From positions 17,479,579 to 17,543,578 of the forward strand of contig OX463816.1 in assembly GCA_949825045.1 (NCBI GenBank): a DNA stretch of 64,000 bases, given 5' to 3'. Under the pieces are notes generated by a model. The model did not search any database. It was not told the DNA's origin and saw nothing but the letters and a program-made list of their open reading frames with translations. The stretch's first letter is position 1; the number at the start of each line of letters is the position of its first letter. Source of the stretch: Argyresthia goedartella (taxonomy: Eukaryota > Arthropoda > Insecta > Lepidoptera > Argyresthiidae). Shown piece after piece: positions 11,618 through 22,977 of the stretch. A program made the translations under genes and the position numbers.

Positions 11618-11880
11618 GAATGGCCGAGTCGGCAGTGACGCTGCCTACGAAACCAAGGGTCCCGGGTTCGAGTCCCGGTGGGGGCAAATGTTTGTTTGAT
11701 GAGAACGGATGTTTGTACCCTAGTCATGGTTGTTTATCTATCTAAGTATAATATTTATCTATTTAAGTATATATATCGTTGTCTTTTACCCAAGATACAG
11801 GGCATCCTAGTTTGGGGCTAGATCAATGTGTGTAGAAGGTGTCGAAGGTATTATTAGTTACATGAAAACCAGACTAGGAC
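11618..11880 (+). mobile_element. tRNA-derived SINE, family S2, with intact head
   Basis: The tRNA-like head has a near-perfect A box (TGGCCGAGTCGG, 11621-11632) and a perfect B box (GGTTCGAGTCC near 11665). The body follows (ttgtaccctagtcatggttg, tatctatctaagtataata, cccaagatacagggcatc). A second copy at 24740-24930 has the same body but lacks the head. No CCA end, and the cloverleaf is not convincing, so it is not scored as a tRNA gene. Confidence 0.75.
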
Positions 11881-11968
11881 GCGTTTTTTGTGCTAGATGT
11901 ATCCATTTCATCGTCGTCGCTGTCGCTGTCGTCGTATTCAGCTTTTATCATCATTTGAGTCTGAATCA

Positions 11969-12715
11969 TCATCCCCTATGCGAATAATAAATGTTTCGAT
12001 CTTCATGTCTACCACATGATCGCCTTACGGTGGTGTATAATTTTCCCCATTCTGTTGCTCCCATCAAATTTACTTTTTCATCAACCAGGTCCGTTATCCG
12101 TGTAAGGTTCCAATTTGCATTTTTGCTGGCGACATAAACTTTTATTTGGGACCAGGCCATTTCTAATGGATTTAGGTCCGGGTGGTACGGGGGCAAACGA
12201 AGCACAGAATGGCCTGCTTCGTTTAATATGGCATCGATATTAAATTTGTAAAATTGCTCTTTGTATTTTTTTATTAACTTCTACAACTCTGGCTTTAGCA
12301 TGGATTCTTTGAATTCAATTCCTTTTTGACGGAGCCAGGTTTGCATGACTACTTTCTTTATATCGGATGTTGGTGCACCATCGAGTTGGTTATTGTTATA
12401 CGATGCATTGTCGACTACCTCGACTGAATTGGGTGGTAAATTTGGCATCAGTTTAGTACGAAGCCATCGCTCGTAATTCTCCGAATTCATGTTTTCGTGG
12501 TATTCGCCGTTCTTCGTACCAACTTTCAACGTTAGCAAAGCATTCGGCACAAAACCTGCGTCACCGCCCGCGTGCACTATGAGCAAGCGGCTACCTTTAG
12601 ATAGCGGTTTTTTAACGCCTTTGGTGGGACTGTCTGTCCAAGAATGGTGAGACACATGGGAACTATCTACGTATGATTAATCAGTGTAAATGATTGGTCT
12701 TCTTTCCTCTCTTTA
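11969..12715 (-). pseudogene. IS630/Tc1-like DDE transposase pseudogene
   Basis: Minus strand. One frame runs from about 12715 to 11969 interrupted by two in-frame stops: TAA at 12677-12679 and TAG at 12281-12283. The order fits an insect IS630/Tc1-superfamily transposase: IIYTD (first catalytic Asp) next to the TAA, then SYVDSSH, HHSWTDSPTKG, RLLIVHAGGDAGFVPNALL, VEVVDNASYNN (second Asp), and LRLPPYHPDLNPLEMAWSQI (third acidic residue, Glu). The N-terminal HTH region is not recognisable upstream. A relative lies at 60345-62700 with a stop at the same codon after the first Asp. Clearly dead by stops; family assignment is from motif recall. Confidence 0.75.
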
Positions 12716-13729
12716 TTGTTTTATTTTTCTCAGATATTCAATTATTTTTAATCGAATTTGTGACTCAATGCTCAATTATTTTTTTTCTTTTCTGTTTTCT
12801 TTTTGTTGTTTTCTGTTTTGTTCCACTTAAACCAAAATTCTGTTAAAATTCGCCTGGGACTTGTTGCAGATCCTTGGAAATGTAGATCATCCTTTAAATT
12901 TTTTCGCAACTTGCCTATGTTAGGCAATTATTTTTCAGTGACCTGGAAATTATGTACACTTCTTTTTATAATCTCTTATTGCTTTTTGTTTGATTCTTTC
13001 ATTTTTGCCGGGAGTTCGGAAGACATTAAGAAATTCCGAAAATGTTAACCTTTTACAATTCGTCTCATTTTGTTGCCTCTCGGAACTTTTATATTATTAC
13101 CTGCATTATCAGCCTCTCTTCATAATACGACATATTCGTCTGACGAGGGACAGACAGAGCTTTACGCTCGAAATAGCTCTGTCCCTCACATTCCCGCGTC
13201 GCGACAACCCCCGCGGTCACCGTGCTAAGGGGGGTGGACACAGCGCGGAAAGCAAAGGTCGACTGACGAACTGCTATTGCATACCGGCAAGCATGTGGCG
13301 AGTGAACCGCCCATCCAACACCACACCTCATACCACCAAAACATACCTATAAATCGCCTAATGCGCAGCTTCACCGCCAGCGTTCTTTTTACAATGCGCG
13401 ATCTGTAGAATTAAAAGAGTTTCCTTTTTTTGTTCGAGATTCAGCCATGAATCACCACTTGAAAGGGAGATTTCCTTTTTCAAACTCAGATTTTAATCAG
13501 TCATGTACATAGTTTATCATATTTGCTTATTTTTTTATTTTTAGCTATGTAAGTGTTTGACTTGTAAAAGTACAATATTTTTGCCTATTTGCAAGAAAAG
13601 TTTTGATTTTCGAGTCCAGAGACGCGGAAGACTCAATCTTCCGCGTCTCTGGATCTCGCTTTGCATGATCAGTCATTATCATCAGGTCAAAAAGGTCGCC
13701 CGATGATAATAAGATTTATTTAAATTTTA
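12716..13729. other. intergenic with one palindrome
   Basis: T-rich stretch near 12720-12800, a GC-rich patch near 13130-13330 with a stem (agggaca... with ...tgtccct around 13146-13188), and the palindrome at 13615-13653. No coding frame recognised. Confidence 0.5.
13615..13653. repeat. 17-bp perfect palindrome, 5-nt loop
   Basis: Arms 13615-13631 and 13637-13653 (TCCAGAGACGCGGAAGA and its exact complement), loop CTCAA. Confidence 0.95.
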
Positions 13730-13925
13730 TATATAGGATACATACATCGCTTCTGGCCCCACACTAGGATACCCTATGTCGTAGGAACCAGAAACAGCGA
13801 CATCACACGCATATAAACATCCAAGACCTGGAGTTTTTTTTTCATCATCCCCAGCCGGGGACCGAACCCGCGACCTCTCGCATAGTAGGCAGAACCACAA
13901 CCTCAGCGCCTCATAGGTTGTCGGA
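13730..13925 (-). mobile_element. tRNA-derived SINE, family S1, just upstream of a host exon
   Basis: Minus-strand S1 copy: B box read as GGTTCGGTCCC near 13858, then the usual body to 'ccagaagcgatgtatg'. It lies within 35 bp of the acceptor of the first visible Ig-gene exon, so presumably inside an intron. Confidence 0.75.
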
Positions 13926-13956
13926 GAAATAATGAACGTAATATTTTTCTGCACAG

Positions 13957-16246
13957 CATTATCATGCGCCGGTCACAAAATAACCGAGCTGCTGGTACCT
14001 CTGATCGCGGACCCTCGTCGCGCAGCCGAGCTCAGCTGCCACTTCAGTATGGACGAGCAGAAGCTTCACTCCGTCAAATGGTACAGGGACATGCACGAGA
14101 TATTCAGATACAACCCACAGCAGAAGGTATGAACCTAATTATATTTATAACCTTATCATCGTAAGGCCTATACCATCTGTATCGCATCAGCGTCCTATGG
14201 AGGTTTGAGCTAGTGATTATGCAATCGGTATCTGGAATAACAGGAACATACAGCCGCACGCGTGGCAAACAACATGTGTGCCACGTGTGCGGCTGTTTTT
14301 TTAAATTATTTGTGTAAATTACGGCAATTATTGTACATATTCCAAATAAGAGGTAGCATGTGTACAGGGAAAATGGTGAGTACACTCGCCTAAAGAGGTC
14401 GTGAGAATTAGAACTGCCCAAGAATGTTATTTTTTTGTTTTTTGTATCGAGTCATTTGTCTTTTTTCGCTCACCTTAAGCCAATTAATCAATACTCTAAA
14501 GGTAATAAAAAATTATAAATTCGGCATAACAGGAGGTATAACAAATAATAGGAGAAGTCATCAGGGGCAAAGTCTAAACTGACAATAAATTTTGCCTCCC
14601 GAAAAGTGAACCTAAATTCGACCTTGTTCCAGCCCCCGATTCACCTATTCAACGTGACCGGCATCATGGTCCAAAGTGGTGATTGTTTGATCCCCGAGGG
14701 GTCGGGTATAGGCACCGGCGATGGCTGGTGCGTAGTGCGAGTCATGCCGCCGCCAGCAGCCAGTCGGGCGGCGTATACCTGTGAAGTATCCACTGAGGGA
14801 CCCAAGTTCCAGATTGCAAGACAGGCCAAGCATATGAACGTTGTTGGTTAGTCAGTTTCACATGCAAGTATTCTTTAAAAGGGTTTTATTGCACGATAAT
14901 AAAGTCGCTGACGACGAAGCCGCTTTCTGGGATCCTTTCTAGATACCTTGCAGGCAATCTGACAGGTATGTCATGTTGTCATAACCTAAGACTTGTGGCA
15001 GTGTGGTTGTTGCAGCCGGTAATAGGCGCTCACAAATATGCAACGCGGGATGCACAGGACATGGTTGAATGGAGATTCCATTAAGAGGTCTGATACTGAA
15101 CAGTAGTTTCCTAACAAGATAATTGATGGTGAAGAATATTTAAATGTTGATCCCTTAACAGCTCTGCCCGACTCTCCCCCGCTGATCTCCGGAGCCCCTC
15201 GCCAGGCGCGGGCGGGAGAACAGCTGATGCTCAACTGCACCACGGACTACTCGCTGCCGCCGCAAGATATCAATTGGTACATTGACGGCGTTCTGCAGAA
15301 GGTAAGTTTGCATGAACCCCTGAGACCGCGTGGTACGACTAGTACGGATTAGTAGCATGATAATATATTTTGATGGTTTTTGGCGAATATAATATCACGT
15401 CTATATCGTAGATAGGCTTGGGATAATATGATATGTGTTATAGACCTTATAAAATCCAAATATTGATATGCTACAATGGGTGGTCCACAACATTGCAAAA
15501 ATGTTAGGAACCTCTGTACTATAAAAATGTTATTTTTATTTAGGATGAAGTATGGGAGCACACGTCACTAAGCGCCCCCCTAGCCGGCGGTTTGCGCGCG
15601 TCGTCGCGTGTCCTGCGCACGCGCATGACACCGACAGGCTTGCGCGCGCTGTGCGAGGCGGTGCTACACGCGCTTGATCCTTCAGTGGTCATGCGCAGTC
15701 CGGTGGCTGTCGTAACAGTGCTGTCTAGCACGCAGCTCGAAAAATATACCTCCAATGCTGGTAAGTTAGCTTCAGAAAATCACAGTACATTCAAGCGTAG
15801 CTTGAGATATAGAGAAATATACCCCTTTATTCTATAACGTTGGTAAGTTAGGTAGCTTTAGAAAGCTTTTAAGCAGAATATGGTACCCCTGATTCCAGAA
15901 TAATAAACATAAACATAACATAAACATTTACACATAGGTAAATTGTAAGTTTTACTTTCATAAGATGTGACATATTAGCTAGTAAGTAGTAAGTTAAGTA
16001 AGTACCCGTAGGCAACATTCGAAATGCAGTCATCTTTCAGAAAACCACAATGACAATAAACAACAACTGTTCTGTCGAATATCTCTTTTCATCACTTAGC
16101 GTTGATATTAAAGAACTCAAATGTTGTAAAGTATATATATACATTAATTTATTATTTCAGGTATGGCTACTGCGACGTGTCCTTCTTTCGTGGTGATCAT
16201 TTCCTTCTTTTGGACTATTGAAGGAATATTGTGTTTAACGTTATGA
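13957..16246 (+). CDS. Beaten-path-like two-Ig cell-surface protein, five 3' exons
   Basis: Five exons with GT-AG splice sites and matching phases: 13957-14126, 14633-14846, 15162-15301, 15544-15760, 16161-16246 (TGA). Together they read about 275 residues. Ig domain 1 spans exons 1-2: Cys in ELSCHF, Trp in HSVKWYRDMHEIFRYNP, and the second Cys in AAYTCEVSTEGPKF; this is the signature of the insect Beat family. Ig domain 2 spans exons 3-4: LMLNCTTDYS, INWYIDG, LCEAV. The last exon encodes a hydrophobic tail (FVVIISFFWTIEGILCL), fitting a GPI signal or membrane anchor. Beat proteins are neuronal or muscle surface molecules that bind Side-type partners; that role is inferred from family. The start codon and signal-peptide exon are upstream and not found, so the gene is partial at its 5' end. 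Exons are markedly GC-richer than the introns. Confidence 0.85.
14250..14296. repeat. intronic 18-bp inverted repeat
   Basis: Arms 14250-14267 and 14279-14296 with one mismatch and an 11-nt loop, inside an intron of the Beat-like gene. The downstream arm is followed by a T run. Confidence 0.85.
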
Positions 16247-16960
16247 GAGAGAAAATGATGTTCATAATTTGGTGATACTGCGATGATTGACATACTACGA
16301 GTGATACGCATATATTAAACTGGATTTAGTCTTAATATCTATAAGATGGCCAATGATTTTTAACAGGCAATCTATTATTATGCTGCGTAATGTAGACCCG
16401 TATTCTAAAAGTATACTTTAAGACTTTGAAAAGCCCCTTATGTGTGTAGTTTGCATTTTGTGGCCTATGCCACAAAACTCTACATAACTGTATAAAATTA
16501 CACAAATCTAATAAATTTTTCAGGATCTGAGCAAAATCTATGTTCTATTTTTAAAAATTATATTAGATTTGAAGAATTGTATGTATTAAATTACAAAAAT
16601 TTTGAGTTTTGTAGTATAAGCCGCCGGTCTATCCTAGTTATACATTCTGGATTTTACTGACTACGATGATGATGATGTAAATGAATTAGGTAGTGATGGT
16701 ACGAAATATTTTTACCACAATTTTAAATATGATTAAATAATTATGTAGGCCTTAAATTTAATTGAGTATTAGATGAGGCCCTTTTAAAGGAATCTATGGC
16801 TGTGTTTTACCTAAGATAAGTAAATTTTTGCACGTCGTCACATCATCTTTGTTAAATTAATCAAATATAATGTACAGTTACACTTATTGTTGTTTAGTGT
16901 TGTGTGAAATAGGGTATTTAAGTAAAATGTTTAAAATAAAAGAAAAATTGAAAAAAAAAA
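16247..16960 (+). other. 3' UTR of the Beat-like gene
   Basis: AT-rich non-coding sequence after the stop. A candidate poly(A) signal AATAAA lies at 16935-16940, followed by an A-rich run at about 16951-16960. An earlier AATAAA near 16510 could be an alternative. UTR extent is inferred. Confidence 0.5.
16935..16940 (+). promoter_or_regulatory. candidate polyadenylation signal AATAAA
   Basis: Perfect hexamer at the end of the AT-rich 3' region of the Beat-like gene, with an A-rich stretch shortly downstream. Confidence 0.45.
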
Positions 16961-17011
16961 GTTTCGTTATTCTTATTAATTTCTTTTTCGAATATTCTTA
17001 AAATATATTAA

Positions 17012-17135
17012 CCCTTCATTTTAAGTATTTATAGGAGCTTTTTAAGGGTTGAATATAACTCACCTAAATATTTTATTATTCTCATGATATTGTGTTCGAA
17101 CCTTAACAGCTCCTATAAAGATTTAAAATGAAGGG
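17012..17135. repeat. 28-bp inverted repeat, 68-bp spacer
   Basis: Arms 17012-17039 and 17108-17135 match at 26 of 28 positions. It may be a small MITE-like hairpin; no target duplication is evident. Confidence 0.75.
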
Positions 17136-17889
17136 ACAATATCTTCGAAGACTCTTCGAGCTAAGTGGGTAATTTCGTTTGAGCTACTTATAATAAAGTC
17201 GGTAGAAGCAAAAGCGAGCGCGTGATGACCTATAATATAGCCACTTCTACATAATGTATACATACCTATAGTGCACCAGCCATACAAGTAAGTTTTAATA
17301 CCATCTCCCGATATCATCTTGTTCCATCGGGAAAATGTGTTTCATCCAGGAAATGTGTTCCAACCGGATTAAATTATATTTACAATTATCGTACAAGCAT
17401 ATTCAACGAGTGTCGATTCCAGGTGACAGACCAAACATTCGTAGAGATCGTAAAGTTGACAGTTGAATTCGGTACGTTTGCGATTTTTGTCGATAGTTTC
17501 AACAGTCGAGACTGCCAAAAATCGTTAAAATGATGTCGTTGTCACTTAACGACCGAGATCGGTCGTACGGCGATCGATATGAATGTCGAGACTGCCGGGC
17601 AGGGCTCTCATAAAATTAGCACGACAACAAATATATTTTTTACAATTAGTAATAATAATCAATCTGCTATAATATTAAAAATAATAATGTACCTAATTTA
17701 AATTTATTTAATGCGTGAAAAATGAAATGTTATACCCTATGTTTTATTATGAGACATTAAAAGGCTTTTTATTTATTTATTTAATTATTAAGTTTTATTG
17801 ATTTTTAATGAATATTATTTAGTAGCGTATTTTGTTGAGGATCACTGCAATAAAGCGGTATGTTTCGTTAAATTATTATCCAATATACA
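17136..17889. other. intergenic, nothing recognised
   Basis: AT-rich with T-rich runs near 17760-17790. No coding or repeat match. Confidence 0.5.
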
Positions 17890-17960
17890 TTTCTTCTAGC
17901 TCCCACTAGGATACACAATGTCTTGGTTACCAAAAACAGCGACGTCACATCTCTGGGTTA
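17890..17960 (-). mobile_element. SINE S1 fragment
   Basis: Only the body block remains on the minus strand: 'gctgtttttggtaaccaaga' and 'tgtgtatcctagtggg'. The head and the tail are missing. Confidence 0.55.
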
Positions 17961-19561
17961 CGTAATCTGGGTTTTGGTTATCTACTTTGCGAATTATTAT
18001 GTCCGTGTAATCCCGTCGGTGTCTCATCTGTCCAGCGAAATGTTCCCTTCGATATCAATTTCCTATCCTAATTATTTGTGGTGAGGGAATTTGACTTGAA
18101 GATGGATATTTATAGAGCTAAACAGATTTTAAAAGAAGAAGCGTCCGTGGCATAGCGGTATTCGCAAATTGGAAATGATCGTGCGGGTAGCAACATCTGA
18201 CCGAGACGGGTACTGAATGGGTTTCCGTTTCTATGTAGCATTTGTTTTGGGCGCTTCTGAGTTTTGGATGACACGTTTTGGGTTAGACAGTAAATCTTGC
18301 GATACGCCGTGCTGGTGTTTACTTAATTGACGAGGTCCTCTGTGGACATATGACCAGGCTTCCGATGCGATGAGGCCAGGCGCGCCTGGCAACCTTCTTG
18401 CTTCACTGCTCAAGCCGATCTTGAGGTCACCGTCAGGTCAAGTATATTTCCTATCCTTATACTAACTGTTTCTACACGCGAAACACACAATCTCACGCAG
18501 TAGCGTGATAGTAATCAACAACAGTAACCACGACTAAACATCCCGGGAGCTCCAAATTCTCGACACAATTAACGAAGGAGTTCAAGAATGCTTGCATTTC
18601 TCGACTGTCTGTCAAAGTCAAGTGCCATTTCAGTTCCATCATTATCATTCACAGACAAAAAGGCTGCGTTCCGAATTCACTTTAACTACTAGGCGCGAGC
18701 TAATTTGATGACGAATCGAACTTCATTTAGTTTCGAACAATCACCTGCCCGGACAGGTCCATAACCCGTCCGTAAAACTACGGACAGGCAAGACAACACT
18801 GCTACCGCTCGCTTGAGAACTGAGTCCCCGACTAGAACCTCTGCAGACCGGGGGGTCCCATCTTTCCAGGGAACAAGTTAACAATGCGCCCCCTGCGCTA
18901 ACGCAGTGGTGGTAGGTTAGCATCCTAAACCAGCACGAGTTCACCAATACTAGGGGGACTAGTTTGTCAGTTCACCTAAGGCGCTGTTGCAAGATGTACA
19001 GATACTCGAGCGACCAACGCTTCCAGAAATCCTGAATAAACTGCTGCAACATAACCTTGATAACCGATAGTGGCTGTCCTATCAAGAAATAGTCACAAGT
19101 TGAGATCGGCTTCGATCTTACAAAAAAACGTCGCTTATCTACAAAAGTCAGTGCGGTCTGACCTACTATATTCCCTGAATGTGACTAACTGACTGAAAAA
19201 AAAAACTACTCTAATCAAAAGTGTAATTTCACGAAACTGAATTTGCCAATTTTTATATGCAGTCTGGGCATTATTGTTTTGCACACTGCAACCACAAAAT
19301 GTTTCTGCTACGAATCACACTGGTAATTTGATTTGCGCCTTAATTGAGGAAGACAACTGGTGCAGGCTTTCCTATTGTTTGACCTGTTCTCGGAAAAAAT
19401 ACGAAAAAGCAATGCAGCAAAATTACGATCAAAAGTTACGTAAGTGGTGACATGGGGTCTGAGAGACCCCTGCCAAACTTGACGTCGATGCAACTTACTG
19501 ATTTGAGCCTGTCCAACGCAGCTATCACCTTCTACGGCATGGACTCAGCTAAACCCGAAGC
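17961..19561. other. intergenic, unassigned, patchy GC
   Basis: A possible A-box-like motif (cgtccgtggcatagcggt) is near 18145 but no B box follows. A GC-richer stretch at 18720-18960 may be the untranslated part of a retroelement, given the Ty3/gypsy fragment next to it. No domain-bearing frame found. Confidence 0.4.
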
Positions 19562-20176
19562 TCATGCTCTTGTCATGACTATATGATGAAATACTATGAT
19601 ATGTTCTTGCATATCCTGTAAATCTTTACAAGTCATTAGGATTCGACTCAATGCATTCGCAGCTGCGTTTTTTCGTCCGGGGACGTAACTAATCTCAAAA
19701 TCATATTCCTCTAGATAGAGTTTGAATTTGGTTAATCTGCTTGAAGGATTAGTCATATAAAACCAATAAATTAATGGCTTATGGTCAGTTTTTATAATGA
19801 ACTTTTAACCATATAAATAAGGTCTAAAGTATCGCACAGACCAAATAATAGCTAACAATTCTAACTTAATCACGGGGTATAGCGTTTCATCCGGTTTCAA
19901 GTTCCGACTTGCATACGCGATAACTTTAGCATTACTGTTAGTTAGTATGGTGTTGGACGCACGCTCCCTTACCAGAACCCGTAGGCGGAAGTGAGCAGGT
20001 GGCTTCTGCTTTAGGCGGACCGATAGCAGACGGACACATTCGTTTTCGTCAGTATCCCGGAGGAAATGGTTTAACCCCTGATGCAACGCGGGCGCCGACT
20101 CGGCATTTTGCTTGGGTTGGTGTACGTAAAGTTTCAGGGGACCAGAGGAAGATTCCTCGAAGAACCACCCGCACAC
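19562..20176 (-). pseudogene. Ty3/gypsy RNase H fragment
   Basis: The minus-strand frame from 20176 to 19562 has a single in-frame stop, TAA at 19805-19807. It carries the RNase H part of a Ty3/gypsy pol: KVIAYASRNLKPDETLYPV, ELLAIIWSVRYFRPYLYG, then (after the stop) KTDHKPLIYW, RLTKFKLYLEEYDFEISYVP and NALSRI. About 80 residues upstream on this frame are not recognisable and may be unrelated sequence joined at a breakpoint. No integrase or LTR is next to it. It belongs to a different lineage from the errantivirus at 39-48 kb. Confidence 0.8.
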
Positions 20177-20325
20177 CGGTTGACACCTAAGCAGCCGGAT
20201 ACTGCTGGGGTTACTGTAGCTGAGCCCCTAAACCCCATGCAGCAGGCCTACCCGATCGCTGACGAACCCGGATATATCTCTGATGGAATATGCTGAGGGA
20301 ATGGGTAACATGGCGCTTGGGATGA

Positions 20326-21460
20326 ATGAGGAGGTGCTGCTATCAGATAATGATGGCGTCCCCTTTTCCATCGTGTAACATCCTGCAAGCGAACTTCCAT
20401 CACAGCGGAACCGGAACGGCTCAGCTGAGGAAGTGGCTGGAGTTTATCCACATAGCCTTGGCCCTGATCCAGGAGCCGTGGATCAGTAGTGGCAATATAT
20501 GCGGACTCCGAAATCTTGGAGGTAAGTAGTTTGCGGATACTAGCTTGACTAACCCCCGAGCCTGTATTTACACTTCTAGAAATATATATGTGCAAGCTCT
20601 TACAAATTTCTGTTCCAGAGATGTGTGTACTACTGTACACACATCTCTGGAACAGAAATTTGTAATTTGTAATAAGGCTGCACAAGGCTCAAGATTCCAG
20701 CCTCCAACAGATGGTTGTCGCCTCCGTCTACATGCCGGAGGAGGTTACTCCACCCCCACATGATATAACGAGGTTGGTGACGCACTGCGAAGAATCCGGG
20801 TTGCAGCTGATAATAGCCACGGACTCGAATGCACACCACGCTCTCTGGGGGATGAAAAACCACAACAACGGAAGTAAACTTCTCGTTGAATATCTAGTGA
20901 CAACCAACCTTAACATTGTTAATATAGGTTCAGAACCATTATTCGTCACCAGGCGAAGTAGAATCATTGATATAACACTCGCAACCGAAGAAGCGTTGAG
21001 AGCCATCTCAAACTGGTACGTATCCGCAGAAGCATCGTGCTCAGATCACAGATGGATTCGATACGATATCCAGGTAGAAACAGTCTTGGCAACCCCAAAG
21101 CGCAATCCGCTCCGAATTGACCGAGTGCAATATGGCAAACGGTTGGATCAGCTCCTGAAACAGCAGGGAGTGCTGGCAAGGATATCAGGTGCCAAGGCTA
21201 TAGAACACCAGGTAAGCAACCTAACTGAGGCTGAGGCCATCACGGTTAGCTACCACTATGCATGCCCCCTAGCAACTAGTGGTAAGGGTCAACGCCGGTG
21301 CTGACTGGTGGGGACCTGAGCTGGAGAGGCTCAGAAGTAAAGTAAGGAAGTCCCAGTATAAAAAGCGCCTACGATACAGAAGCATGGCGCAAGTTGAAGT
21401 GACCAATGACATGAGTTTCATGCATGCCGCTCTTGCGATGCAGGTGCAGGCATAAATAAA
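20326..21460 (+). pseudogene. LINE ORF2 endonuclease, broken by frameshift and palindrome
   Basis: Apurinic-endonuclease domain of a non-LTR retrotransposon. Frame 1 covers NILQANFHHSGTGTAQLRKW, IALALIQEPWISSGNICGL and PRACIYTS with a stop near 20527-20529; then the frame shifts. From 20711 to 21304 a second frame gives VVASVYMPEEV, IIATDSNAHHALWG (catalytic Asn and His) and SCSDHRWIRYDI (Ser-Asp-His). The linker after the endonuclease continues to about 21460 in another frame (WWGPELERLRSKVRK). No reverse transcriptase follows. The frame change coincides with the palindrome at 20600-20665. R1/LOA-like by feel; clade not certain. Confidence 0.8.
20600..20665. repeat. 31-bp perfect palindrome, 4-nt loop, inside LINE endonuclease
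   Basis: Arms 20600-20630 and 20635-20665 are exact reverse complements with loop TACT. The left arm is endonuclease coding sequence; the right arm replaces or displaces it. Confidence 0.97.
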
Positions 21461-21513
21461 GGCACTGGCAAAACTGCTTTACAGCCCTTAATTTAATTCT
21501 GTTCGGATGATTG

Positions 21514-21581
21514 GACATGACAAGAGTCATAATTGAGTCCCGCTAAAGATAGCGGTACTTAATTATGACTCTTGTCATGTC
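21514..21581. repeat. 32-bp near-perfect palindrome, 4-nt loop
   Basis: Arms 21514-21545 and 21550-21581 match at 30 of 32 positions; the outer 21 bp are perfect. Loop AAGA. Confidence 0.92.
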
Positions 21582-22539
21582 GATACTTTTGCTTTCATTA
21601 TGTTCTAAAGTATTCCGACCACTGTTTATATGTATACTAAAAAAGATCTTAATCTGATGAAATTATAGCAAAGAAATTATTACTGATTTTAATAATATGG
21701 ACGAATGGGCATATTCTAAAATAGTTCATTTATTTACAGCAATGCTTAATGTTTGTAGGCATTAAACTCTTAGCGGAGATTGAAAAAAAGTAAGGTACCA
21801 GTGCGGTAACGCAAAATAAACAGAAGCACGGTGTATTAAGCTCCATTATGAAACTAAATGATATGCCACAAAGTGGTTGAAAAATATTTTTATTGGATTT
21901 TGTCAATTCAGGAGGAAATTTTGTTTGTTCAAGTCTACTACCATGTTGAGGGATCAAAGTGTGATTATCATTTACTATTTACGGATAAAAAATATAAAAA
22001 CCTAATTATGCAAAGTGGCACCGCAAAATACAAATTGAATAAAAAAAGTTACTTTCTGTGAACAGTAAATTAAATCTGCAATTTTTCCTGTGCTTAACTA
22101 ATTTTTGCAGCGTTCCTTCTTTAGCTAAAATTAAAAGTTATTTTGACTTACTAAAGGACTTTAGAGGCTTCTTTCTGAGGCAACGCGTGTTGCAAGCCCA
22201 TGAGCTCGCTAAATTAAGTGGCCCTTTGAACAGCGGGCACCCGCGTGGAAACCACTTGGCCTCTCAACTTTGCCTGTTATTCCATTTACAACTTAAATAC
22301 AGTCCTTTGGTGGAAGTTTCTCTCAACCTTTTACTTCGTAATCGCTGTCAGAAAAAATAAGAGAAGGAATAATCAGAGGAGGAGGAGGAAAGATCTATTA
22401 TCGGAATCTGCGTTTTCATGGATTAGGAGAAAACGTATTTGATATAATGTACAGTTGTGTTCTCTCTCAACTAGTATTTTGCGTAATATTCAGTTTTGCG
22501 CAGCATTATGGTGGCGATTGGTTTGTTTTGTGCCCTTTT
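21582..22539. other. intergenic, nothing recognised
   Basis: Short frames at 21858-22061 and 22058-22442 show no domain. AT-rich. Confidence 0.45.
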
Positions 22540-22760
22540 AGGGTACCGTAACTGAAGGGTGCCAAACGGGACACATTACTTAGCCTGCGCCGTCCACCTC
22601 TCTGTTTGACTGTCCATCGCCGGGCTGTATCACATGAACCGTAATAGATGAGAGTTGAAATTTTTGCAGAAAGTGTATTTATGTTACCGCTACAGCAATA
22701 AATAATGAACTACACCACATTTTATACATAAAAAGGGGTCCCCATATAAGAAAGCTGCAT
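22540..22760 (+). repeat. dispersed repeat R1, second copy
   Basis: It carries 'gggctgtatcacatgaaccg', 'gagttgaaatttttgcagaa' and 'ggggtccccatata', collinear with 6121-6290. Confidence 0.6.
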
Positions 22761-22977
22761 CCAATATTGTCGCCGGATCCGCAATCTGCAGGGCCCCAAT
22801 TTGGACATTTTGTTTTTGTCTTATTATTTCTTAGCCCTTTAGTTTTCTTGTACGTGGGTCACAGAACATTTTGTGTGCGAGTCCGACCCGCAATCGACCG
22901 ATGTTTTAATCTAATACTTTGACACCTTGATATTTTGAATCAAATCAAATCATATAACCTACATATGATTTAATATG

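Noticed and set aside
11618..11700. A tRNA gene
   Set aside because: A and B boxes are good, but the segment is joined to a SINE body shared with 24740, and I could not fold a convincing cloverleaf with a proper acceptor stem.
14250..14296. A transcription terminator, because the stem is followed by a T run
   Set aside because: Intrinsic terminators are a bacterial feature, and this lies in a eukaryotic intron; it fits the general palindrome pattern of the window.
18138..18200. A further SINE head
   Set aside because: Only an A-box-like motif; no B box at the right distance and no body match.
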